Assembly (NCBI RefSeq): GCF_007991635.1
Contig: NZ_BJYS01000016.1
Coordinates: forward strand, 1 to 64,000
DNA from: Adhaeribacter aerolatus
GTDB taxonomy: Bacteria; Bacteroidota; Bacteroidia; Cytophagales; Hymenobacteraceae
Direction of reading: 5' to 3'
Length of the DNA stretch: 64,000 bases
Shown here: piece after piece, positions 53,916 through 63,977 of the stretch
How positions within the stretch are numbered: the first letter of the stretch is position 1
Layout: each line of letters opens with the position of its first letter
Notes under the pieces: model-generated
Database searches by the model: none
Seen by the model: only the letters and a program-made list of their open reading frames with translations
Told to the model about the DNA's origin: nothing
Program-made: the position numbers and the translations under genes

Positions 53916-55163
53916 CTAAACTGTGTTGGGTGTAATATTTACTTGTTTCTTTTGGTAGTTTACAAAAACATAATAAAGAGATAGCGCCAGGACAAACGGT
54001 AAAGCATTAGAGGGGGCAGTGATTCGGTGTTCGGTAAAGCTCATAACCGTTAAATTGAAGAAAGAAACCAACAGGAAATCCCTAACAGTGGGTTCCTGAC
54101 CGTTTCTTAATAAAAATTTATAAACTGAGTACCAAAAAAGGATAAACAAAACCAAACCAATTATTCCTTGTTCGCCTAAAAAATGAAGAAAGGAATGGTG
54201 CGCATGGGAGTCGTTGTATACTTTTTCTTTTTGCTTGTTTGTACTAAAAACTCCAGGTATCGGGTCGTTAAAAACAAAGGGCACGTCGTTTAATGAGCCG
54301 AATCCCGTACCAACTAAAGGAGAATGGAAAAAGCAATCAACAGCCCTCGGCCAGGTTTCATACATTCTTACCAGCACATTGTTGTACTTAGTAGAAACAA
54401 AGCCATAGTGCTGCTGAACAAAAATTTCGTAATTTCTATAAATATTGGCATCCCGGCTGTTCATAATATGTTTCTTATAAACCGGATAGGTATCTATCAG
54501 AATATAAATCTGAATTGCCGACAAGGCTACTAACAGGCAGGCTATTAGGTATGATTTTCTGAAATAGATTAAGAACAGGCAACTGAGACCCACTACCAAA
54601 CCCAGAATAGATCCACGGGAATAGGTTGCATAAAGAAAAACAATGTTTAAAAACAGAATGATAAGGTTTTTATAGGATTTCTTCTCCAGAAAGTAAATAA
54701 AAGCCAAAGAGGTAACTATACTATAATACCCACCTGCACCATTTGTAGATAAAAATAAACCGGAAAATGCATCTTTTCGCTGCAGAACATTGATGCTATA
54801 AACAATAAGGTTAACTCCGGTGGATAGATACAGGAAATAACGGAATAGCTTATTAATGTTGAATTTAAGGCTCAGAAAAGGTAAAACCAACAGCGGTAAA
54901 TACGAAATAAAAAAATTGCCATCGTAGCGGTAAAACCCGAATTGAGTAAAAGATGCAGGATGGTATAACAAAGTACTAATACCGGCAAATAAAAAAAATA
55001 AGAGTAGCCAGAAAACGGTTTTAGGTAAATACCGGCGATTTATTAATATAAAAGGAAAAAGTAAAGCCGCCACCAGCGATGGTAAAGGACTAATAAATAA
55101 AATATTAGTCATGGTGCCGAATAAACCTAAAATAGAAGCAGCAATAATTAATTGTCTTTGCAT
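53916..55163 (-). CDS. O-antigen ligase/polymerase family protein (second copy)
   Basis: A 415-residue membrane protein of the O-antigen ligase/Wzy family with about ten helices. The periplasmic loop motif is GTGFGSLNDVP followed by DSHAHHSFLHFLGEQGIIGL, where the histidines and Glu resemble the active region. It shares family and topology but little sequence with the neighbouring copy. It is 8 bases downstream of a GT4 gene, in one operon. Confidence 0.85.
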   Translation of the reverse strand: MQRQLIIAASILGLFGTMTNILFISPLPSLVAALLFPFILINRRYLPKTVFWLLLFFLFAGISTLLYHPASFTQFGFYRYDGNFFISYLPLLVLPFLSLKFNINKLFRYFLYLSTGVNLIVYSINVLQRKDAFSGLFLSTNGAGGYYSIVTSLAFIYFLEKKSYKNLIILFLNIVFLYATYSRGSILGLVVGLSCLFLIYFRKSYLIACLLVALSAIQIYILIDTYPVYKKHIMNSRDANIYRNYEIFVQQHYGFVSTKYNNVLVRMYETWPRAVDCFFHSPLVGTGFGSLNDVPFVFNDPIPGVFSTNKQKEKVYNDSHAHHSFLHFLGEQGIIGLVLFILFWYSVYKFLLRNGQEPTVRDFLLVSFFNLTVMSFTEHRITAPSNALPFVLALSLYYVFVNYQKKQVNITPNTV

Positions 55164-55171
55164 AAAATAAT

Positions 55172-56254
55172 TTATAGCAGGATATTAATTATACCGGCTA
55201 AATTTTCGGCAGAGCGTTGCCAGCTAAAATCTTTGGCTCTGGCAAAACCTTTCAAAATTAGCTCTTTTCTGCGTTCTTCGTTTTCCGATAGCAATTTTAT
55301 TGCAGCCGCAATTGTTGTTGAATCCAAAGGGTTCACATACAGGCTGGCATCGGCGCAAACTTCTGGTAAACTGGACGTTTCCGAAACCACTGTAGGGCAA
55401 CCACATTGCATGGCCTCTAAAGGTGGAATACCAAAGCCCTCAAATAAAGAAGGATAAACAAACATTAAGGCATTATGGTAAATTCCGGCCAGTTCAGCAT
55501 CAGGCACATAGCCCGTAAAAATAATATCAGGGTCTTCCTGTAATAATTCTTTCAAACCCGGATTGTTAAAAACTTTAGATCCTGCCCCCACAATTACTAA
55601 TTTGGTTCCGGACAAATTAGCTTGTTTAAATCCTTTTATTAAGTTGTTTAAGTTCTTTCGCGGTTCAAGCGACGACACGGCTAAAATATAGCGTCCATAC
55701 TTATTTTTATCCATTCCTAAACCATTGCCGGCAAAAACTTCTGAAACGGAATTATAAACAACATCTATCTTTTGCGCCGGAATATTCAGGATGGATTGAA
55801 GAGAAGTCTTCGAAAATTGGCTTACGGTAAGCACCTTTTTGGATCTTCGGGCAATCTGTGGTAAAAGACCTCTATAGAATAAAGCGAATGACCTAGAAAA
55901 CCATTGCGGATTTATAAATACAGCCAAATCATGAATACAAACAACTTTATTTGAATAATAAACTGGAGCGGTATTACACAAATTTAAAAGTAACGGGTTA
56001 CCTAATTTGTGTAAATACAGCGGCAATTCTAATTGCTCCCAAAAATGGCTCGAAAGTTTTCCATATATTTCCACCTTTAGCTCTTTTGCTAACTCTTTAT
56101 GCCGAATATTAGGTGGGGCCACCAAACGAATATTTGGGATTAAGTTTATTAGAAGGCGGCAGATTTCAATTGCAAACCGCTGCACGCCGGTTATAGGCTG
56201 GGTTAAGAATCTGGCATTTACAATAATATACCTGTTCTGGAAATTATTGTCCAT
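55172..56254 (-). CDS. Glycosyltransferase family 4 (GT-B)
   Basis: A 360-residue GT-B glycosyltransferase. VNARFLTQPITGVQRFAIEI is the N-terminal acceptor region of mannosyltransferase-like GT4s, SSLEPRKNLNNLIKGF starts the donor domain, and SLFEGFGIPPLEAMQCGCP is the EX7E motif. SEVFAG and the histidine CIHDLA support retaining catalysis. Sugar and linkage are unknown. It overlaps no neighbour but is 8 bases from the ligase-like gene. Confidence 0.9.
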   Translation of the reverse strand: MDNNFQNRYIIVNARFLTQPITGVQRFAIEICRLLINLIPNIRLVAPPNIRHKELAKELKVEIYGKLSSHFWEQLELPLYLHKLGNPLLLNLCNTAPVYYSNKVVCIHDLAVFINPQWFSRSFALFYRGLLPQIARRSKKVLTVSQFSKTSLQSILNIPAQKIDVVYNSVSEVFAGNGLGMDKNKYGRYILAVSSLEPRKNLNNLIKGFKQANLSGTKLVIVGAGSKVFNNPGLKELLQEDPDIIFTGYVPDAELAGIYHNALMFVYPSLFEGFGIPPLEAMQCGCPTVVSETSSLPEVCADASLYVNPLDSTTIAAAIKLLSENEERRKELILKGFARAKDFSWQRSAENLAGIINILL

Positions 56255-56343
56255 ATAAAACGAGGGAAAGCACTACTGCAAAATAGTACAAAGTACTGGT
56301 GTAGAAAGTTGAGATTTTATTTATCTGGGGGAAAGGAATTCTA

Positions 56344-57066
56344 TTATTGTTTATCTTTGTAAGCAACCGTTAGTAAATTACTCGTGTAAATACCACCACT
56401 TGTGCCACCGTTTGCCACTAATAAGAAGGCTTTTAATAATGGATTAAGAATTCCTGACCAAATTATCCGGCGAATCAGACTTGTAATACCCGTTACCAAT
56501 GGCGGCAATGCAAAATGATCAAAGTATTTAAATCCAGCCATTCGCAAAATCTGAGACATACTATCAACCGAGAAAGCCCTTATATGTGTAACATCACCGT
56601 GGTAAGGTGGGGTTAGAGGCGCTAAACCATTAGGAACGTGAATAATAAAACGACCCTTACTTAATAAACTGGCGTGAATTTTTTTGAGCAAAATTATGGC
56701 ATAACTTAATTCTAAATGTTCAAGAACATCCATCAAAATAATAACATCATACTTTCTTCCATTATCTAAAAACTCAATAGCATCTGCCAGATAAACATTT
56801 TTCAGCCCAAGGGTTTGTTGCGCATACATAACCTGTTCTTTGCTTATGTCAATGCCGGTAATGTTGTTATAACCCAAATCAACAATAGTTTTTGTATAAC
56901 GACCGTAACCACAACCAATTTCTAAAATTTGGATATTCTTATCGCTACCTAAATGTTTCAAAAAATTCTTTTTGAAATATTTAGCACTCCATTTTGTTAA
57001 TTCTACTTCATTTACACCAGATAAAACAGATGTAGAAGTATAATTTTCATATACATCGATATCCAT
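56344..57066 (-). CDS. Class I SAM-dependent methyltransferase
   Basis: A 240-residue methyltransferase of the Methyltransf_11/31 type. The SAM loop LEIGCGYGRY lies at 48-57, and the acidic ribose ligand follows in ITGIDIS. VIILMDVLEHLELSYA is motif post-I. The C-terminal region has a hydrophobic stretch that could touch the membrane. It probably methylates a sugar or lipid intermediate of the polysaccharide. A small gap separates it from neighbouring genes on the same strand. Confidence 0.85.
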   Translation of the reverse strand: MDIDVYENYTSTSVLSGVNEVELTKWSAKYFKKNFLKHLGSDKNIQILEIGCGYGRYTKTIVDLGYNNITGIDISKEQVMYAQQTLGLKNVYLADAIEFLDNGRKYDVIILMDVLEHLELSYAIILLKKIHASLLSKGRFIIHVPNGLAPLTPPYHGDVTHIRAFSVDSMSQILRMAGFKYFDHFALPPLVTGITSLIRRIIWSGILNPLLKAFLLVANGGTSGGIYTSNLLTVAYKDKQ

Positions 57067-57341
57067 TATATAAGTACTTTTAAAAATGGCATAGGTAAAA
57101 TCTTTATTTCTTGCTTCTGAAAAAACGTATAACCAACTCGTTTGGTCTTTTTTAATTAAACAATACGCCTACATTGGGTTTAAATAAACAGATAATGGTT
57201 CTGCTAACCTTATTTTACAACCATAAAACCAGACCCTGAATAAGGTGTAAATATAAGTGCTTTGGTTTCGTGGCACAAATATTTAAAATGCAAGGAATCA
57301 TTTTACCAGATATAATATTCAGTTATTCAGTTTTTTTGATT

Positions 57342-58493
57342 TTAATATAAAGCAGACACATTATTAGACAGTTGGCTTAGCATATACTTATTTAAATCCA
57401 ATAATATTTTCTTTCGCTCATAACATTTAACTCTCATAAAGCCTAATTCCACGTATTTACTCCTTTGATAAATAATCCGGTTTATTGCTGCAATCCAATC
57501 TTCACTATGCCAGGTTTTTACTGTTTCACCTGCCCCCTCCACTACCTCTATCATGGCAGAATTATGAGGTGATACAACCGGACATCCACAGGCCATTGCT
57601 TCCAGTTGGGGCATGCCAAAACCTTCATTAAGCGATGTAGAAACATAAACGGTGGCCAGAGAGTATAACTTAACCAGCGTATCCGTAGATACAAAACCTG
57701 CAAAGGTAACTCTATCTTTTGGAAACCCAGGCGCTTCTACCACCTCTTCAATTTTAGTTTCTCCCCAGCCTTTGGCACCTATAACCAATAAAGAAAAACC
57801 CATTGCAGCCAATTCCGGCAGTAGCGAAAGCAAGAACGATAAATTTTTACGAGGTTCTAGGGTACCAACAAACAGAATAAAATTATCCTGTAAATTGTAA
57901 TTTGTTTTTAGTTCTTGTTGCTCCGTTAAAGTTAAGCTAGCCGGCTTAAAAATATTGGTATTGATGAAGAAGCCCGTGAAAATAGCTTTACTTTTTTTTT
58001 CAGGAAAATATTGTGCTATTCCGTTTGCGGTATATTTGGAATTGGACCAGAGCAAATCGGCCGATTTTATAGACCAATCATGCAGTATTTCAAAGATTAA
58101 ACGGTTTGTAAATGACATAGTATTTTTATACTGTTTAAATACCATATCGTGCACGGTAATCATCGTTTTTACTTTCTTCGGCAGTCTTGGCGGAAGTAAG
58201 AACGCCGGAGCCCAATAAAGATCCGGGTTTATTTCTTTTATAAGTTTATTAACCTTGAAAAGCAACCATAAAATAGAAATATTATTTAAAAATGGCAGTG
58301 GGCTAATAATTATCTGCAAATTAAGTTTCTTGTTAATTAATTCTAATAACGCCGGATGAAATGGTTCATTTGAAAGTAAATAAAATTGCCAGCTTGGATT
58401 TTCAGAAGCCAAGCCATTTATAGCCGAAACGATAAAATTAGGAATACCTGACGGAGATTTTCTAAGAGCTCTGCAATCAATAGCTATTTTCAT
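57342..58493 (-). CDS. Glycosyltransferase family 4 (GT-B)
   Basis: A 383-residue GT-B transferase. MKIAIDCRALRKSPSGIPNF is the N-terminal loop, VHDMVFKQY the catalytic histidine region, GTLEPRKNLSFLL the donor-domain start and NEGFGMPQLEAMACGCP the EX7E motif. It resembles the mannosyl/rhamnosyl GT4s of Bacteroidota capsule loci. The gap of 275 bases to the downstream methyltransferase suggests a separate promoter. Confidence 0.9.
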   Translation of the reverse strand: MKIAIDCRALRKSPSGIPNFIVSAINGLASENPSWQFYLLSNEPFHPALLELINKKLNLQIIISPLPFLNNISILWLLFKVNKLIKEINPDLYWAPAFLLPPRLPKKVKTMITVHDMVFKQYKNTMSFTNRLIFEILHDWSIKSADLLWSNSKYTANGIAQYFPEKKSKAIFTGFFINTNIFKPASLTLTEQQELKTNYNLQDNFILFVGTLEPRKNLSFLLSLLPELAAMGFSLLVIGAKGWGETKIEEVVEAPGFPKDRVTFAGFVSTDTLVKLYSLATVYVSTSLNEGFGMPQLEAMACGCPVVSPHNSAMIEVVEGAGETVKTWHSEDWIAAINRIIYQRSKYVELGFMRVKCYERKKILLDLNKYMLSQLSNNVSALY

Positions 58494-58651
58494 AGCTACT
58501 TAAAACTTAGTTTTATTTTTCAAAAGTATCATCAGTTTAGAACGTTCTGAAAGAAGGCATTCTTATTTAATAGAAGGCCACGAATCAGATTAAAAATTTA
58601 TAAAAGCCTGTCGGTAATAATCTAAAATAAATTAATCTTAAGTTCTGATAC

Positions 58652-59563
58652 CTAAGGCATAATCTTTTTAATTCTGTTTTTAACCCTTCTTAATAAAGTG
58701 GGTGGATTAAAGACCTTAGTATTAGTATATTGATCAGCCTCGTTTGCAAATTCGAACTTGCCCGGATGGACAATTTCTACTATACTTCCAGTAGGCATAT
58801 TGGCCAGAATATCATCTTCGTTGGCAGTATGTGTAGAATTTTTACCAAAACCTATATTCGATATTAAGTTTTCGTTCGGTATAATGCAAAAACTATGGTT
58901 TACCAAGTTAGCGTATGCCCATTGATAGTCCCAGGTATTTGCACCTTTATAAATTTTCTTAAGGTTCTTTACCCAATTTTTTTGAACGATTTTATCCTCG
59001 AAAATTCCGGCAATTTTATTTTCCTTTAGAAAATCAGGCAATGACTGCATATTTACATCGTATAACTGCCAGGCCCGCCGCCAACTCGCCCAACCCCAAA
59101 CATGAGCCAACCTGGAATAATAATAAGAAGCTTCTCCTATTTTCTTACCAAACTGAAAATTGCTACCCCCAATATGCATAACCCGGCTATCGTGGCGGTA
59201 ATATTCCAAAAGTTCCTGACTAAACCAGAAGAAGCTCTGGTCCGGCAAACAGTCATCTTCTAATATAATTCCTTCTTCCACTTGGGAGAAAAACCAGTCA
59301 ATGGCAGAACTAACCGCATTCCGACACCCTAAATTACTATCCCGAAATAAAGTAGATACGTTGCAATCCCAATTCACCTGCTTTATTATTTCTCTGGTGG
59401 CCAGGCATTTCGTCATTTCTCCTTCTACCAAAAGGCGTGGACCATCCGCAGCAACATACAAGTTTTTCGGTTTAATTTTTTTTATAGCATCAAATACCTT
59501 TTGCGTAGTATCTGGCCGGTTAAAAATTAAAAATAATATAGGGGTATTAAACTCTGTTGACAT
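58652..59563 (-). CDS. GT-A glycosyltransferase-like protein
   Basis: A 303-residue protein with the nucleotide-sugar transferase GT-A fold. NTPILFLIFNRPDTTQKVFDAI at the N-terminus and LYVAADGPR are the nucleotide-binding part; EDDCLP at 102-107 supplies the DxD-like metal motif. GGSNFQFGKK and HVWGWASWRRAW are typical of the HlpA/GNT-I-like group in capsule loci. Donor and acceptor are unknown. A TAAATTTG promoter element sits 37 bases upstream, so it may start the transcript that runs through the locus. Confidence 0.8.
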   Translation of the reverse strand: MSTEFNTPILFLIFNRPDTTQKVFDAIKKIKPKNLYVAADGPRLLVEGEMTKCLATREIIKQVNWDCNVSTLFRDSNLGCRNAVSSAIDWFFSQVEEGIILEDDCLPDQSFFWFSQELLEYYRHDSRVMHIGGSNFQFGKKIGEASYYYSRLAHVWGWASWRRAWQLYDVNMQSLPDFLKENKIAGIFEDKIVQKNWVKNLKKIYKGANTWDYQWAYANLVNHSFCIIPNENLISNIGFGKNSTHTANEDDILANMPTGSIVEIVHPGKFEFANEADQYTNTKVFNPPTLLRRVKNRIKKIMP

Positions 59564-59599
59564 TGTATAATTTGTACCGGTAATGTCTTAATGGTTCAG

Positions 59600-59607
59600 C
59601 AAATTTA
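59600..59607 (-). promoter_or_regulatory. -7 element for the polysaccharide operon (TAAATTTG)
   Basis: The minus strand reads TAAATTTG, matching TAnnTTTG, 37 bases before the GT-A gene start. No -33 TTTG is clear. Confidence 0.45.
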
Positions 59608-59712
59608 ACTAATTATAATAAACATTATTGTGATAAGTTTTGCTAAAAGCCTTTTTTAGATGGTGCAGCCCGCAGGTATTAAGCTTATTTGGAATTTAAG
59701 TTGTTTTACTAA

Positions 59713-60055
59713 TTAAAAATTTTTCTTAATTACCTGAACCCCTTCCTTCTTTGATCTACCAAATCTGTACGGTTTACCACGCGAGAAATAGGCTAAAAAT
59801 ACTTTGCTGTTGCTAACCGTTTCTTCCAAGGGGTATTCCTGCTCTAAGGCCGCCCTAAAACTTTAGCCCGGCAGAAATTATTTTACTATCAAGTATTCAA
59901 GTCCTAATTATTTCACCAAACCTTTACCCGAGTTAATTACCGGCAACGGTTACTTGCAGGGAAAGGTTCCTGTTCTGTTTCCAGGTCATTTGGCCGTACT
60001 AAAAAATATTGGCACTAATATTATAGTAGCTTATTTTGGTAAAGGCTGGAAATAA
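59713..60055. pseudogene. Possible gene relics in a 830-base gap
   Basis: Two open stretches without start codons read like protein ends. On the minus strand, 59713-59862 is 49 codons with VFLAYFSRGKPYRFGRSKK and a stop. On the plus strand, 59867-60055 is 62 codons with LITGNGYLQGKVPVLFPGH and a stop. I recognise neither. They may be remains of genes lost from the polysaccharide locus. The rest of 59608-60395 is AT-rich with nothing I can support. Confidence 0.25.
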
Positions 60056-60395
60056 ATAGTGCGTTATCCCCTAAAGGCCGTTTATTATATAGTGTTATGT
60101 CCAGGTAACTTTTGCCGCTACCCCATTATTATTCTAAGCCATAGTGGCTTGGCTAAAAAGGAGGCTTTAATCTGGAAAAAAAGGATATATGAATACCTAC
60201 TTTGCCAATAATCAATATAAACCACTTCAAGTGAGGGATTCTCTAAAGCATCTCTTTTATATATAGTTAAACTAAATGCCTGACAGTTGCCGTTTTACTT
60301 CTCCCCTATCCCCTTCAAAATTTATGGCTATATCCTGTTTTAACTACTATATTTGTTAAAATTAATAAGTATTTGGTACCTAAACAACGTATTAA

Positions 60396-61187
60396 ATGAT
60401 TGCTGAGCGGTTAAAAAAATTATTAAAAGGTAAAAATAGATTTTCTAATTTAGGTGAGGAAGCAATAATTTCTGATTTTTTAAAACAATTAGACCATAAA
60501 AAAATTGCCGTAGATATAGCTGCAAATGACGGTGTTTTTATGTCTAATACTTACCATTTGTATAATTCGGGTTATGGAGGTTTAGCGGTAGAGTGTGACG
60601 ATAAGGCTTTTGCCTCGCTGGCTCATTCTTATATGAATTTTAAAAATGTTTCATTAAGTAAAGCTTACGTTTACCCCGATAATGTCGTTAACTTGCTTCA
60701 GGGGTACGAAATACCTTATGATTTTGGCTTTCTAAGTTTTGACATTGATGGGTATGATTATTACGTACTTAAAGCTTTACTTCAAACTTACAGACCTACC
60801 CTTATCTGCGCTGAAATAAATGAAAAAATTCCTTATCCTTTAAAATTTACCGTTAAGTATAGCCGTGACTACGTATGGGAAGCCAACCATTTTTATGGGC
60901 AATCTATTGGCCAACTGTACCTTTTATGCGAAGAATTTGATTATGACTTAATACAAGTTCACTATAATAATGCTTTTCTGGTACCTAAAGAAAAAAATAA
61001 GAGCTTTAAGAAACTGGAACCTGGTCAGGCTTACCAGGAGGGTTATGTAAATAAACCCGATAGAACTACCAAATTCCCCTATAATAAAGATGTTGATGCT
61101 TTATTAGATATGAGTCCGGAAAAGGCATTAGATTTTATTAATGAGTACTTTAAGCAATATAAAGGTAAATACGAAGCGCATCTTTAA
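60396..61187 (+). CDS. FkbM-like methyltransferase-fold protein
   Basis: A 263-residue protein. IAVDIAANDGVFMSNT at 37-52 resembles the SAM-binding loop of FkbM methyltransferases, and YDFGFLSFDIDGYDYYVLKAL at about 108-128 is a strong FkbM-type second signature. The glycine-rich loop is altered (AAND), so SAM binding is likely but not sure. It would modify a sugar of the surface glycan. It is transcribed opposite to its neighbours and ends in a hairpin that overlaps its stop codon. Confidence 0.7.
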   Translation: MIAERLKKLLKGKNRFSNLGEEAIISDFLKQLDHKKIAVDIAANDGVFMSNTYHLYNSGYGGLAVECDDKAFASLAHSYMNFKNVSLSKAYVYPDNVVNLLQGYEIPYDFGFLSFDIDGYDYYVLKALLQTYRPTLICAEINEKIPYPLKFTVKYSRDYVWEANHFYGQSIGQLYLLCEEFDYDLIQVHYNNAFLVPKEKNKSFKKLEPGQAYQEGYVNKPDRTTKFPYNKDVDALLDMSPEKALDFINEYFKQYKGKYEAHL

Positions 61188-61200
61188 GATGCGCTTTTTT
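61174..61200 (+). terminator. Terminator hairpin containing the stop codon
   Basis: AAGCGCATCTT (61174-61184) pairs with AAGATGCGCTT (61186-61196), enclosing the TAA at 61185-61187 of the FkbM-like gene, and six T follow. Confidence 0.8.
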
Positions 61201-61366
61201 ATATACAAACTTATTCGGGTTAACAGCCTCCAATATTAAGCTTACCCTTATCAGCTTTCTTATTATACTTACATCTTACCTACAAAAAGTCTTTTTTATA
61301 GAAGGGTACGCTTACAAACTATTAAATGGGCAAGGCCATTCATTCCTAATGGGCTACCTGCCTGAT

Positions 61367-62716
61367 TTATCTTTTTCTAAAATAAATAAATACATCTCTA
61401 AGTATCAGAACCTGCACCAATGCTTTGGTTTGCATAATAAAAACCGGATATGTTTTACGACTGAGTAAACTGAAAAAATAAGAGGCAACAAATTGCGAAA
61501 TAAGAGTGGCAAATGCAGCCCCCAAGCCGCCATAAGCTGGAATTAAATAAAAGTTTAGTCCCACATTAATTAAAGCTCCGGCCAGCGTTCGGTAAAAAAC
61601 ATACTTTTGCAAACCTTCTACTACAAACCAATTTCCAGAAGCAAATCCCAGAAAAACAAAAACACTCGTCCAGGTATGGACGGCTAAAATAGGAGCAGCT
61701 TCAGCATATTCAGCTCCATATAGAAAGGTTATAATATAGGAAGCAGAAAACGAAATAATTACGGCAGTTATAATTCCTAAAAAGGCCATTATTTTAAAAG
61801 ACTGCTCCAGCTTTCTGAGGTAATTTTCTTGATTTACTTCCTTTAGTTTTATTAAGGAGGGAAGAATAGAGTTAGTAATAACTGAAGGAATAAAATACCA
61901 GGCTTCAGACAACCTGACAGCAGCCGAAAATATACCAACAGCTTTATCACTAATAATACTTCCTAACATTATCTGGTCGGTTCGCATATAAATCAGAACA
62001 ACCATTACTGCCAAGGCTAAAGGATAACTATCGAGAAAAAGCTTTTTTACAACTGGAAATTTTATTTTCCACCTGGTAACTAAACCATTGCTTTGCTTAT
62101 ACACCAGTATAAAAAATGTAGCCGTAAATAATAATTCGAGCGAATTAGCCAGGACAAATAAAACAAGGGGGCCTTTTAAAATTAAAATAGCTATTTTAAA
62201 GATAGCCGATATAATAAAAGCAGCAACCCGGGAATAAACAACAAACTTGGATTGTAGGGTTGATTGAAAATAGAAATCTATTACGTCAAAAGACTGAAAC
62301 AATAGGCCTCCTGCTGTTATTAAAACCAATATAAGCGTTAATGGCTCACCCGGCCTCAAAATTAATATTGTAAGAAGAGATAATACAAAAGCTAACCCGC
62401 CTCCTACTAATTTAAGAATAAATGCTGCTCCTAAAACTTCTTCCTTGGCCTGTTCTTTAACTAAGTTTTTAACGACAATACTATCCAGGCCTAACGAAGA
62501 AAATATACTAAAAAGGGCTACAAAGGCAATAACATAATTCCATAATCCAAAATCCTGAGCACCTAAATACCTGGCTATTAATACGGTCAGAACAAAGTTT
62601 AACCCAACTCTTAGTACTTTATCTAAAAATAACCAGCTTATATTGGATAGTACTTTCTTTAAATTTTCCTTTCCTTCTAATTTGCCTTTTAGATTATAAT
62701 AAAGTTTTGAAACCAC
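61367..62716 (-). CDS. Wzx-type oligosaccharide flippase
   Basis: A 449-residue membrane protein of the MATE/MOP superfamily with about 12 helices. It is typical of polysaccharide flippases: VLSNISWLFLDKVLRVGLNF at the N-terminus, ARYLGAQDFGLWNYVIAFVALF in helix 1-2, and AYGGLGAAFATLISQ in helix 11-12. It would move the lipid-linked repeat unit to the periplasm. It converges with the FkbM-like gene and faces the Wzz-like gene, its probable partner. Confidence 0.88.
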   Translation of the reverse strand: MVSKLYYNLKGKLEGKENLKKVLSNISWLFLDKVLRVGLNFVLTVLIARYLGAQDFGLWNYVIAFVALFSIFSSLGLDSIVVKNLVKEQAKEEVLGAAFILKLVGGGLAFVLSLLTILILRPGEPLTLILVLITAGGLLFQSFDVIDFYFQSTLQSKFVVYSRVAAFIISAIFKIAILILKGPLVLFVLANSLELLFTATFFILVYKQSNGLVTRWKIKFPVVKKLFLDSYPLALAVMVVLIYMRTDQIMLGSIISDKAVGIFSAAVRLSEAWYFIPSVITNSILPSLIKLKEVNQENYLRKLEQSFKIMAFLGIITAVIISFSASYIITFLYGAEYAEAAPILAVHTWTSVFVFLGFASGNWFVVEGLQKYVFYRTLAGALINVGLNFYLIPAYGGLGAAFATLISQFVASYFFSLLSRKTYPVFIMQTKALVQVLILRDVFIYFRKR

Positions 62717-62896
62717 AGAGTATTAAATTTTGCGCAAATTAGCATAAAAACTAATTCTTTAAGGCTTGTTCGGCTTCAATCTGTTTATTTAAAAAAATTA
62801 AGCTGTATTCATTCCATTACTTTTCAAAAGAGAAAAGCTTTTAATCTATATTTATCCTTACCATTAAAATAACTTTATAACAGATTAAAATTTTTA

Positions 62897-62928
62897 TTGA
62901 AAGAAAGGGTTTAAAAGTTATAAATTTG
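62897..62928 (+). promoter_or_regulatory. Bacteroidota-type promoter (TTG-N21-TAAATTTG)
   Basis: TTG at 62897-62899 and TAAATTTG at 62921-62928, with 21 bases between, match the phylum's -33/-7 pattern. It lies 20 bases upstream of the Wzz-like start. Confidence 0.65.
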
Positions 62929-62948
62929 CCTCCCAGATTTCTCTATGC

Positions 62949-63977
62949 ATGAATAACCCAGAAATTAACAACTCTAAAAGAAATAATTCTTCAGAAGAAG
63001 AAATTGATTTAAATAAATTATTCAATTCGGTCGGAAAAGGAATTTCCAATTTCTTCAAAGGTCTTTTTCGGGTATTTTTCTTATTCCTGGATACCGTTAC
63101 TGCTAACCTTAAAATTATTGGCTTATTAATAATAATAGGGGGAATTTTAGGTTTAGCCTATACTTTTATAGCCAGACCATATTATGAATCACGGATGACT
63201 TTAGGGTCTGTATATTACCGCGGACAGTTTATAAATAACTCAATTCTGAGTCTGGATTTACTTTGCAAAGAAAAGAATTTCAATGCGATAGCAAATATTT
63301 TACAAATTCCAAAGCCCAAAGCCGCTAACTTAAAAAGTATTCAAATAGAACCTATCGTTTCGCCGAGTACGCAATTACTGATAGACCTTTACAAAGAAAC
63401 AGAAGGCAACAAACGTCGCCTCGATTCCCTGATTCTCAGTACAGAAGATACCACTTTTCAAATTAAGGTTCAGGTTTTTGATACTACTGCCTTAAATGGG
63501 CTAGATACCTCCATTGTAAATTATATACTAAAAAATAAATTTGTTAAAAAGCGGATCGAAATTGAAAGAGTTAATCTCAAAAGTCGCAAAGCTAAACTGA
63601 TAAAAGAATCTGCGAGTCTGGATACTTTAAAACGCAGTATAGCCTTAAGTTATCGCATGCCAGCGGCCGGACGTTCGGGTACCAACAATGTTATTTTAGA
63701 TGATAAAGGTACCAATCCGATTGATATATACCGGGAGGATTTACGCTTTTATGATCAAATTATTAAGATAGACAGATTATTATATATCAATTCTGAACTA
63801 GAAATTATTGATCCTTTTATTGCTTATGGTAAGTCTGTAAATGGAAGTAAAGTTAAAAACACCTTAATTGGCTTGTTAGCTGGACTTATTTTAGCGCTTC
63901 TGTTGATAATTGCTAAAGTTATTAATACCGGCCTTACCAAAATGAAATTAATATTAAAAAGGGAAGATAATTTATAA
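62949..63977 (+). CDS. Wzz-like polysaccharide chain-length determinant
   Basis: A 342-residue protein with a membrane helix at about residues 54-74 (KIIGLLIIIGGILGLAYTF) and a second at about 305-330 near the C-terminus, flanking a large periplasmic part. This is the topology of Wzz/chain-length regulators. It has no cytosolic tyrosine kinase domain, so it is a Wzz rather than Wzc type. It is preceded by a good promoter. The frame ends 23 bases before the window edge, where the locus probably continues. Confidence 0.75.
   Translation: MNNPEINNSKRNNSSEEEIDLNKLFNSVGKGISNFFKGLFRVFFLFLDTVTANLKIIGLLIIIGGILGLAYTFIARPYYESRMTLGSVYYRGQFINNSILSLDLLCKEKNFNAIANILQIPKPKAANLKSIQIEPIVSPSTQLLIDLYKETEGNKRRLDSLILSTEDTTFQIKVQVFDTTALNGLDTSIVNYILKNKFVKKRIEIERVNLKSRKAKLIKESASLDTLKRSIALSYRMPAAGRSGTNNVILDDKGTNPIDIYREDLRFYDQIIKIDRLLYINSELEIIDPFIAYGKSVNGSKVKNTLIGLLAGLILALLLIIAKVINTGLTKMKLILKREDNL

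Noticed and set aside
49931..63977. Polysaccharide locus read as a prophage or mobile island
   Set aside because: There is no integrase, phage structural gene, flanking tRNA or direct repeat; gene content is that of an ordinary capsule or O-antigen locus.
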